DNA of 64,000 nt from UBA5336 sp964492485 (lineage in GTDB: Bacteria > Pseudomonadota > Alphaproteobacteria > Caulobacterales > Hyphomonadaceae), in the NCBI GenBank assembly GCA_964492485.1, contig CAZBKM010000003.1:153496-217495 (forward strand), in the 5' to 3' direction. Of the stretch, positions 48,547-55,771 are shown piece after piece; within the stretch, counting starts at the first letter, position 1; each line of letters opens with the position of its first letter. The notes beneath the pieces are model-generated. The model was given only the letters and a program-made list of their open reading frames with translations. It had not been told where the DNA came from and did no database searches. The position numbers and the translations under genes are program-made.

Positions 48547-50295
48547 GTGCGGGGCGGCCTGCTTCGCCTGTTCAGGGCCTTCTTCCGGCCGCACCTGGCA
48601 TGGTTCGTCGGCGGGACCGTCTTTGCCATCCTGACGGCCGGGTTTGCGAATGCCTATGTCGTCGTGCTCGCCCAGATCGGGGATGGTATCCAGAAGGCCA
48701 TTGCGGGCACATCGACCGGGACCAATTGGGTCTGGTGGAGCATTGCGGGGATCCTGGTCTTTTCCCTCGGTCGCGCCCTGTCACTCTATGTGATGACACT
48801 GTTCAACAATACCGGCGTGCAGCGCGCTCTGGTCGACATACAGCAGGCTCAGTTCGACGCCCTCACGGACGGCGATTTCTCCCGTCTGGCTGGCGGTGCG
48901 TCGGGCGGCTTCGTGTCGCGCTTTATCAATGACGTGACGGCCATCCGCGATGCGGGCCTCAGATTCGCCAACAATTTCACCAAGAGCGTGTTCACCGTGC
49001 TCGGCGCCTTCGTGGCCATGCTGGTCCTCGACTGGCAGCTCACCCTGGTCCTTCTGGTGGCCTATCCGCTGGCCTTCGGCCCTGTGATCGCGCTGGGCAA
49101 TCGGGTCCGCAAGCGCGCCAGGCGCGCCCAGGCCCAGGTCGGCGAGGTGACCGCGCTTCTGTCCGAGGGGTTCCAGTCTGCCCGTGCGGTAAAGGCCTAT
49201 GGTCTCGAGACCTACCAGAAGTCTCGCGCCGCCCGCGGTTTTCGCGAGCGTTCGCGCCTGTTTCTCAAGGTCCTGCGCGACAAGGCCGCCGTGGATCCGA
49301 TCCTGGAAGTGGCGGGGGGCTGTGCGCTGGCGCTGATCCTCGGCTTTGCGGCCTACCGGATCGCTGCGGGCACTGGCTCGCTCGATGCCCTGCTGGGGAT
49401 CATCGGCGCCCTGGGCATTGCGGCACCTGAACTGCGCGCGCTGGGCACCCTGAACGCCGTGGCGCAGGAGGGGGGTGCTGCCGCCGATCGCGTCTTTTCC
49501 GTGATCGATGCCCGGCCTGCCCTGGCCGATCCCGAAGCGCCGGAGCCGTTGGGCCGGGCCAGCGGCCGGATCACGTTCGAGTCCGTCAGCTTCGGCTATG
49601 GCGGTGACGGAAGCGTACTCAAGGGGGTGGACTTCGAGATCGCGCCGGGTGAGACGGTCGCGATCGTCGGTCCATCGGGGGCCGGAAAGTCCACGATCTT
49701 CAATCTGCTGCTGCGACTTTATGATCCGTCGCAGGGAACCATCCGCCTGGACGGCCATGATCTGCGCGACCTCTGCGCCGCCGATGTCAGACGCAACATG
49801 GCTCTGGTGGAGCAGGGGGCCGCCCTGTTCGACGACACAGTGCGTGCCAACATCGCGCTCGGCCGACTGACCGCCGACGATGCGGCGATCCTCGCCGCCG
49901 CAGACGCCGCCAACGCCCACGGGTTCATAGAGGCGCTGCCGCAGGGTTATGAGACGCAGGTCGGGGAACTCGGCCGCAATCTCTCGGGTGGCCAACGCCA
50001 GCGGATCGCCCTGGCGCGCGCCATCCTCCGGGATGCACCGATCCTGCTCCTCGACGAGGCGACAAGCGCACTGGACGCCGAGAGCGAGGCGCAGGTCCAG
50101 GCGGCTCTGGCAGATCATGCCAGAGGGCGCACCGTGATCGTGATCGCCCATCGGCTGGCCACGGTACGCGCCGCCGACCGGATCCTCGTGCTTGAGGGGG
50201 GGCGCGTCGTCGAGCAGGGGTCGCATGACTCGCTGATCGCCGAAGGCGGCGCCTATGCCCGCCTCGCGGCGCTGCAGTTCAGCGAGGGTCAGTAG
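48547..50295 (+). CDS. ABC exporter, fused permease and ATPase (MsbA-type)
   Basis: 582 residues from GTG 48547: a six-helix membrane domain (about 1-310) and an ATPase domain with Walker A IVGPSGAGKST, Q-loop, signature NLSGGQRQRIALARAIL, Walker B PILLLDEATSALD and H-loop IAHRLAT. Type IV exporter, likely lipid or lipid A-linked flippase or drug exporter. The frame is open further upstream, but no ATG with a ribosome-binding site exists; the start is likely GTG 48547 or a coupled start nearer the DUF4170 stop. Convergent with the OYE gene by 7 bases. Confidence 0.9.
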   Translation: MRGGLLRLFRAFFRPHLAWFVGGTVFAILTAGFANAYVVVLAQIGDGIQKAIAGTSTGTNWVWWSIAGILVFSLGRALSLYVMTLFNNTGVQRALVDIQQAQFDALTDGDFSRLAGGASGGFVSRFINDVTAIRDAGLRFANNFTKSVFTVLGAFVAMLVLDWQLTLVLLVAYPLAFGPVIALGNRVRKRARRAQAQVGEVTALLSEGFQSARAVKAYGLETYQKSRAARGFRERSRLFLKVLRDKAAVDPILEVAGGCALALILGFAAYRIAAGTGSLDALLGIIGALGIAAPELRALGTLNAVAQEGGAAADRVFSVIDARPALADPEAPEPLGRASGRITFESVSFGYGGDGSVLKGVDFEIAPGETVAIVGPSGAGKSTIFNLLLRLYDPSQGTIRLDGHDLRDLCAADVRRNMALVEQGAALFDDTVRANIALGRLTADDAAILAAADAANAHGFIEALPQGYETQVGELGRNLSGGQRQRIALARAILRDAPILLLDEATSALDAESEAQVQAALADHARGRTVIVIAHRLATVRAADRILVLEGGRVVEQGSHDSLIAEGGAYARLAALQFSEGQ

Positions 50296-51401
50296 AGCGT
50301 TGCCAGCGCCTTGGCGTCATAGTCGGCCAGGTCGTCGAAGCGTCCTTCCTTGACCTTCCGGGCCCAGAAAGGGTCCTGCAGCAGGGCGCGTCCAACGGCG
50401 ACGAGATCGTATTCGCCCTTTTCCAGACGCTCGATCGCGTCCGAGATCGGGCGCGTCTTGGAGTGCTCGCCCCGGAAGGCCCCGACGAAATCCGACGACA
50501 GGCCGACGGACCCGACCGTGATGGTCGGCAGGCCGGTCAGCTTCTTGGTCCAGCCGGCCAGGTTCATCCCGTCATTGCCATCGACCTCGGGGAATTCCGG
50601 TTCCCAGAAGCGGCGCTGGGAACAGTGGAGAATGTCGACGCCCGCATCGACGAACACCTTCAGGAAGGCTTCCAGCGCCTGTGGCGTATCGGCCAGACGT
50701 GCGCTGAAATCCTGCTGCTTCCATTGCGAGAAACGCAGGATGATGGGCATGTCCTCGCCCACGGCCCTTCGACATTCGCGAATGATGTCGCCGGCGAAGC
50801 TGGCGCGCGCCACCAGATCGCCGCCATATCGGTCCGACCGTCGGTTCATCACGTCCCAGAAGAACTGGTCGATGAGATAGCCATGGGCGCCGTGGATCTC
50901 GATGCAGTCGAAGCCCAGCCGCCGGGCATCGGCGGCGCCGCGCGCATAGGCCATGACCATGTCTGCAACGTCTGACTCCGTCGGCTCCGGCAGCACCTGT
51001 GAGCCCGTATGGGTGACACCCGAGGGGCTGTCTGAGGGCGCGTCGGGGTTGGGGCCGGTGCCAGGCTTGCGCATCATGCCCACATGCCAGAGCTGCGGGC
51101 CGATCTTGCCGGACTCGTCATGCACCGCGTCGACCACCTGCTGCCAGCCGGCGAGGCTTTCCGGATCATGGAAGTTCGGGACGTTGGGATCGCTCGACGC
51201 GCCGGCCCGGTCGACAGTGGTCCCTTCGGTCAGGATCAGGCCCACATCGGCACCGGCGCGGCGGGCGTAATAGTCGCGCACATCCTCACCAGGTATGCCG
51301 CCCGGCGAAAAGCTGCGGGTCATGGGTGCCATGACGATGCGGTTGGCCAACGTCATGCCGCGGCAGGTAAAGGAGTCGAACAGGGGGGACGCAGTGCTCA
51401 T
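50289..51401 (-). CDS. NADH:flavin oxidoreductase, Old Yellow Enzyme family
   Basis: FMN-dependent ene-reductase, 370 residues. FTCRGMTLANRIVMAPMTRS, AGADVGLILTEGTTV, the active-site HGAHGYLIDQFFWDVMNRRSD (split as IEIHGAHGYLIDQF) and VGRALLQDPFWARKV are typical. The motif spacing resembles the YqjM/NemA-like group. Physiological substrate unknown. ATG 51401 follows GGAG at 7 bases. Confidence 0.92.
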   Translation of the reverse strand: MSTASPLFDSFTCRGMTLANRIVMAPMTRSFSPGGIPGEDVRDYYARRAGADVGLILTEGTTVDRAGASSDPNVPNFHDPESLAGWQQVVDAVHDESGKIGPQLWHVGMMRKPGTGPNPDAPSDSPSGVTHTGSQVLPEPTESDVADMVMAYARGAADARRLGFDCIEIHGAHGYLIDQFFWDVMNRRSDRYGGDLVARASFAGDIIRECRRAVGEDMPIILRFSQWKQQDFSARLADTPQALEAFLKVFVDAGVDILHCSQRRFWEPEFPEVDGNDGMNLAGWTKKLTGLPTITVGSVGLSSDFVGAFRGEHSKTRPISDAIERLEKGEYDLVAVGRALLQDPFWARKVKEGRFDDLADYDAKALATLY

Positions 51402-51492
51402 GAATGGCTCCGGGGTTGCATATCTCTCGTCCGGACATGGCACGCCCTGTCGGGTGCGCCAATCCGCAGGCACTTCAGGTTTGGCCCGGCGC

Positions 51493-51786
51493 TCAGCCCT
51501 TCCGGTCGCGCCATTGTTCCATCGCCAGCGAGATGGCGAACGTCTCGCGGTATTTCGGGCTCTCCGCCGGCCGGGGCGGGGTGTGGGCGGTGAGGTTCAT
51601 GATCTCGGCCAGCTTGTTGTGGGCCGCACCGGACTGGCCAGCCCCGATATAGGCGTGCAGTTCGAGCAGGGCGCTCGAGAGCGGATCGTCGGCGCGGATG
51701 ACGAAGTAGGGTTCGTCCTCGGCGAGGTCGTCGAAGCAGTCATATTGCGACGGATTGGCCTTGGAGCCGAGCGGCTTGGATGACAT
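51493..51786 (-). CDS. conserved hypothetical protein
   Basis: 97 residues, no signal peptide or membrane segment. Begins MSSKPLGSKANPSQYDCFD and contains DEPYFVIRADDPLSSALLELH, a pattern seen in small uncharacterised alphaproteobacterial proteins that sit near fumarase. AAAGGA precedes ATG 51786. It starts 83 bases after fumC on the same strand and may be expressed with it. Function unknown. Confidence 0.65.
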   Translation of the reverse strand: MSSKPLGSKANPSQYDCFDDLAEDEPYFVIRADDPLSSALLELHAYIGAGQSGAAHNKLAEIMNLTAHTPPRPAESPKYRETFAISLAMEQWRDRKG

Positions 51787-51868
51787 GGCGTGTCCTTTCC
51801 GAATCGATGGGCGACCGAGGGGGCATGGCCCGGCGGAGCCGCCGGGCCGCATCCCCGCCTGCGATGGA

Positions 51869-53287
51869 TCACTTGGGCGCGATCATATCCTCGGGTCGCA
51901 CGATGTCATCGTATTCGGCCTCCGTCACGTAGCCGAGCGCCAGCGCTGCGGCCTTGAGGGTGGTACCCTCCTTGTGGGCCTTCTTGGCGATTTCGGTGGC
52001 CTTATCGTAGCCGATGGTGGGGGCAAGCGCCGTGACCAGCATCAATGACTGCCGCATCAGGTCGGCAATACGGTCTTCGTTCGCCCTTATGCCCACCACG
52101 CATTTGTCGGTGAAGGCGTGGCACGCATCGCTGAGAAGCCGGATCGATTGCTGCATCGCATAGGACATGACCGGCTTGTAGACATTCAGCTCGAAATGCC
52201 CCTGGGAGCCGGCCATCGCGATCGTCGTGTTGTTGCCCATCACCTGGGTGCAGACCATCGTCATCGCTTCGCATTGGGTCGGGTTGACCTTTCCGGGCAT
52301 GATCGAGGAGCCGGGCTCGTTCTCCGGAAGCGAGAGTTCCCCAAGACCAGAGCGCGGTCCCGATCCAAGGAAACGGATGTCGTTGGCGATCTTGAACAGG
52401 GCCACGGCCGCCGTGTTCAGAACGCCATGGACTGCGACCATGCCGTCATGGGCGGCAAGCACGGAGAACTTGTTCGGCGCCGTGCGGAAGGGGAGCTTGG
52501 TGTAGGCTGCCACTTCCTCGGCGAAGGCCTCCGCGAAGCCCGGCTTGGCGTTCAGGCCCGTGCCGACCGCCGTGCCGCCCTGGGCAAGCACCAGCAGGTG
52601 CTGCAGGCTCTGGTCGGGCTGCAGCGCGGCGATCACGGCGTCGAGCTGGGCGACGTAGCCGGAGAATTCCTGACCAAGGGTCAGGGGCGTGGCGTCCTGG
52701 GTATGGGTGCGGCCGATCTTGATGATGTCGCGAAAGGCTTCGGCCTTGTCGTTCAGCGCGTTACGCAGCTTATGCAGTGCCGGCACCAGCGCATGCACGA
52801 TGTCCTCGACCGCGGCGATATGCATGGCGGTCGGGAAGGTGTCGTTGGAGCTCTGCGAGCGATTCACATGATCATTGGGATGGACGGGATCCTTTGACCC
52901 GATCTCGCCGCCGAGAATCTCGATGGCACGGTTCGAGATCACCTCATTGGCATTCATGTTCGACTGGGTGCCCGAGCCGGTCTGCCAGACGGAGAGCGGG
53001 AAGTGATCGTCGAGCTTGCCCTCGGCCACTTCGCCGGCGGCCTGCACGATGGCGTCGGCCAGGCGCGGGTCGAGATTGTCCAGAGCCCTGTTTGCGAGCG
53101 CAGCCGAGCGTTTCACGATGCCCAACGCACGGATCACCGGCTTGGGCATGGTCTCTGTGCCGATCGGGAAGTTGATCAGGGAGCGGGCCGTCTGGGCGCC
53201 GTAATACTTGTCCCCGGGGACCTCCAGCGGGCCGAAGCTGTCGGTCTCGGTCCGCGGCTTGGCGTCACCGCCGCCAAAGAGTTTCAT
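51869..53287 (-). CDS. fumC: fumarate hydratase class II
   Basis: TCA-cycle fumarate to malate conversion, iron-independent tetramer. 472 residues. SVWQTGSGTQSNMNANEV, DPVHPNDHVNRSQSSNDTFPTA, TPLTLGQEFSGY and the signature GSSIMPGKVNPTQCEA are all present. ATG 53287 follows AAGGAG. Alphaproteobacterial members are about 463-470 residues. Confidence 0.97.
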   Translation of the reverse strand: MKLFGGGDAKPRTETDSFGPLEVPGDKYYGAQTARSLINFPIGTETMPKPVIRALGIVKRSAALANRALDNLDPRLADAIVQAAGEVAEGKLDDHFPLSVWQTGSGTQSNMNANEVISNRAIEILGGEIGSKDPVHPNDHVNRSQSSNDTFPTAMHIAAVEDIVHALVPALHKLRNALNDKAEAFRDIIKIGRTHTQDATPLTLGQEFSGYVAQLDAVIAALQPDQSLQHLLVLAQGGTAVGTGLNAKPGFAEAFAEEVAAYTKLPFRTAPNKFSVLAAHDGMVAVHGVLNTAAVALFKIANDIRFLGSGPRSGLGELSLPENEPGSSIMPGKVNPTQCEAMTMVCTQVMGNNTTIAMAGSQGHFELNVYKPVMSYAMQQSIRLLSDACHAFTDKCVVGIRANEDRIADLMRQSLMLVTALAPTIGYDKATEIAKKAHKEGTTLKAAALALGYVTEAEYDDIVRPEDMIAPK

Positions 53288-53516
53288 CGCGCGCTCCTTC
53301 GATGGGTCGACTGTCACGCGCGGTTTAGCATCGTCTGGCCACCGCGCAATCGGGCGGGCGATGGCGTTGCGGCGGCACCCGGCCCTGTGCCGCCGCCCGT
53401 CCGCAGGCCGGCTTCGCGCAGCTTCCCGTCAAGCACGGTCTGTGAAGATGCGCTGGAGCCCGCGGTTCGAAGCGTGGTCCCGACGCGAACCGGATTTCGA
53501 TCCGCTTGCAAATACC

Positions 53517-53843
53517 CTATTGCTCCGCGGGTTCGCCGTCGCCGTCCATGGAGGGGAAGCAGGCCCGGAACAGGTCCTGGACCGAGGCCGGAAAGTCGGC
53601 GGCCTCACCGTCGGCGCGCGCGTCCAGCACTTCGTGCATCTGGGCTTTCTGGCTGGACGACGCGTCATTCACCAGGCAGGTGCAGCTGGGCGCCAGATCG
53701 TCATAGGTCAGCTCGCCGGGCAGTTCGGAACCGCGCAGATCCGCCAGGCAGGCGGCTTCCAGGCGGGCATCGTCATTGGCCGCCTGTGCGGAACCGGCGA
53801 ACAGCGCCGGGAGGAAGAGGGTCGCGGTGAGAAGGCGTTTCAT
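53517..53843 (-). CDS. small exported protein
   Basis: 108 residues with a clear signal peptide (MKRLLTATLFLPALFAGSAQA), then an acidic domain with three cysteines (AACLAD, SCTCLVND, FRACF). Spacing of the cysteines recalls the lipoprotein at 45347. Stops close to a degenerate repeat-B-like sequence near 53440. Not recognised further. Confidence 0.65.
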   Translation of the reverse strand: MKRLLTATLFLPALFAGSAQAANDDARLEAACLADLRGSELPGELTYDDLAPSCTCLVNDASSSQKAQMHEVLDARADGEAADFPASVQDLFRACFPSMDGDGEPAEQ

Positions 53844-53998
53844 GGCTCGTACTCCTTTCGAACGGTGAGCGGGGAAGCCGTTTCGACCACAGGAGCCTTA
53901 GGCCGATTTCGTTGAGTCTTTCTAAAGAACACCTGTCGAAAGAAAGTCGAATAGTTTCGGACGCTTAGTATAAATCGCTCCAAATTGTGGAACCGTCG

Positions 53999-54361
53999 AT
54001 GAAATCAGATTGGACTGTAAATGGAAAGGTGCGTGCCCGTATCGATGAAAAGGGAGCGCTCGAAGTTCGATGCTTCGGGCTCACGACGCAGGCGAAATAC
54101 TACAAGACGCTTCTGCGGGAATTCTTCCGCAAGGAGTTCCACCGGCTGCGGCCCGGTTTCGGCGACTACGCTGTCCATATCGTGATGGAGTACACCGGCG
54201 ACCCGCCATGGATGGATCTGGACAACCTTGCCAAGGCACTCCTCGACAGCGTCACCGGAAACGCATTCGAGGACGACCGCCAGGTCGCCCGCTTGCTGGT
54301 CGAGCGCCGCCTGGGCGAACGCGAGGGCATCTGGATGCGGGTCGAGGCGCTGATCGATTGA
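53999..54361 (+). CDS. RusA-family endodeoxyribonuclease
   Basis: Holliday-junction resolvase fold, 120 residues. The carboxylate motif appears as GDPPWMDLDNLAKALLD (D-x-D-N) and AFEDDRQVARL (DD), with the central lysine in NLAKAL. Members are usually encoded by prophages, but none is seen here. GTG 53987 is an alternative start. The upstream 150 bases are AT-rich (TATAAA at about 53970) and look like a promoter. Base composition upstream differs from neighbours, hinting at acquisition. Confidence 0.78.
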   Translation: MKSDWTVNGKVRARIDEKGALEVRCFGLTTQAKYYKTLLREFFRKEFHRLRPGFGDYAVHIVMEYTGDPPWMDLDNLAKALLDSVTGNAFEDDRQVARLLVERRLGEREGIWMRVEALID

Positions 54362-54429
54362 GCTGCGCACGTCCCGGCCGGGCGTTCGGACCTGCAAGCG
54401 GTATGGGACCCGCCTCGCTCGAAAGCGCC

Positions 54430-54536
54430 CTATAGCATTTTCGAGCGAAGTGGGACCCGGTTCGCGTTAAGAAAATTCTCAAAAACAAGAACATAGCGCA
54501 TCTTCACTGACTCCGATTGATTTGAAGATGCGCTAG
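54430..54536 (+). repeat. dispersed repeat B, forward copy with perfect terminal hairpin
   Basis: Starts CTATAGCATTTTCGAGCG and ends at CTAG. The right part carries a perfect 13-base-pair inverted repeat (54494-54506 with 54523-54535, TAGCGCATCTTCA) around a 16-base loop. The terminal CTA is the TAG stop of the minus-strand thioesterase. Best-preserved B copy. Confidence 0.9.
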
Positions 54537-55018
54537 CTCTGCGGCGTGGCCTTCGGGTCCGTCAGCCGGCGAAAAGGCTTGGGGGCGGCGGTGGCCGAGG
54601 CCAGGGCGACGGTCTTGCCCTCCGCATCGAAGCACTCGGCCTCTAGGAACGCGGCGGTGCGGCCCAGCTTTCGGATCCGTGCCTCCACGGTCGCCCGGCC
54701 GGGGAACAGGGCGCTCAGATAGCTGACCTTCATTTCCAACGTCGGCGCGGTCATCGTGACGTTCGATGCGATGATGACGCAGGTGCTCATCGCCTCATCC
54801 ATCATCGCGCCGATGAATCCCCCCTGTATCGCCCCGGTGGGGTTGGCGAAGGCAGGACTGACCTCGAACGCCATGCGCAGCCAGCGGTCGTCCTGACGCA
54901 CCGCTTCCAGCCGCATGCCCAGCGTGTCGGAGCAGGGTGGGCGCTTCCTGGAGGACTGGAAGCGGGCAAGCATGTCGGCATCGCTGATGCGCGGCGGGGT
55001 CTCGGGCGTGTCGGTCAT
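54533..55018 (-). CDS. PaaI-type hotdog-fold thioesterase
   Basis: 161 residues, hotdog fold. FANPTGAIQGGFIGAMMDEAMS is the substrate/CoA block (N-P-x-G/G-x-I-x-G-G-x-x-x-x-x-x-D), with MKVSYLSALFPG in the second half. Hydrolyses acyl-CoA, probably an aromatic or medium-chain thioester; the specific substrate is unknown. Sits upstream of sspB with a 4-base gap, both minus strand, so co-transcribed. Stop codon lies in repeat B. Confidence 0.87.
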   Translation of the reverse strand: MTDTPETPPRISDADMLARFQSSRKRPPCSDTLGMRLEAVRQDDRWLRMAFEVSPAFANPTGAIQGGFIGAMMDEAMSTCVIIASNVTMTAPTLEMKVSYLSALFPGRATVEARIRKLGRTAAFLEAECFDAEGKTVALASATAAPKPFRRLTDPKATPQS

Positions 55019-55022
55019 GGAC

Positions 55023-55514
55023 CTATTTACGCCGGAACGCGTCGAGATTCACAACCGTGTTGGAATTGTCGCCGGTCGGGGTGTCCGCAGCAGCGTCTTC
55101 GCCGGTTCCGTCACTGGTCAGGCCCGAACCGGCCGGTGCCAGGACGCCGGGCCCGTCGGTCGCGCTGTCCTCGAACGATAGGCCAAACTTGACCGACGGA
55201 TCGACGAAACGCGTGATTGCGGTGAACGGAATGGAGAGGTGCTGCGGCACGCCAGAAAATTTCAGCACGACCTCGAAATGCGTGTCGCCCACTTCCAGGT
55301 CCCAGTACTGGTGCTGGATCACGATCGTCATGTCCTCGGGAAATCGCTCGACCAGATGCTCGGCGATCTGGACCCCGGGCGCACGGGTCCGGAACGTGAT
55401 GTAGAAGTGGTGGTCCCCAATCGTGCCGTCGCGTGCCACCCGCGCCAGCGCCTCGCGTACCACGCCGCGCAGGGCCGCCTGGGTCAGGGCCTCATACCCC
55501 AGATAATCCGCCAT
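55023..55514 (-). CDS. sspB: SspB-like ClpXP adaptor
   Basis: Adaptor that tethers ssrA-tagged and other substrates to ClpXP. 163 residues: a folded domain (about 1-105) with FYITFRTRAPGVQI, QHQYWDLEVG and FVDPSVKFGL, then a disordered tail, ending with the ClpX-docking motif VVNLDAFRRK. ATG 55514 follows GGAGG at 5 bases. The tmRNA gene encoding the tag lies 2.6 kb away. Confidence 0.93.
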   Translation of the reverse strand: MADYLGYEALTQAALRGVVREALARVARDGTIGDHHFYITFRTRAPGVQIAEHLVERFPEDMTIVIQHQYWDLEVGDTHFEVVLKFSGVPQHLSIPFTAITRFVDPSVKFGLSFEDSATDGPGVLAPAGSGLTSDGTGEDAAADTPTGDNSNTVVNLDAFRRK

Positions 55515-55693
55515 GAATTCCTCCACCCCCCGGTAGCCGAAACCTTATGGATGGTTCGCCACAGGGTTCAACGGCCTTCGTTCCTAACGCGACTCGCATC
55601 TGTTGGACTCACCGGACGGTGCCGAGCATGCCCCGGGTGCGGTATACAGCCGCGACGAAGCGGTTTGAAGCACCTTTGAGGCGTGATGGCGCT

Positions 55694-55721
55694 TTGACCG
55701 CACGGCGCCCAGTGCTTAATC
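55694..55721 (+). promoter_or_regulatory. candidate promoter of the S46 peptidase gene
   Basis: TTGACC (55694-55699) and TTAATC (55716-55721) with a 16-base spacer, 51 bases before the peptidase start. Motif-level evidence only. Confidence 0.3.
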
Positions 55722-55771
55722 GGGGGGCTAGGATCGCGAAAGCGGGCGGCGAGCGCTTCAGGAGGTCGACG

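Noticed and set aside
51869..52897. Plus-strand open frames opposite fumC
   Set aside because: Shadow frames; fumC signature motifs are intact on the minus strand.
53410..53530. Possible extra repeat B copy between fumC and the exported protein gene
   Set aside because: Only GAAGATGCGCT and a GCGAACCGG block match; too little to call, though it may be a decayed copy.
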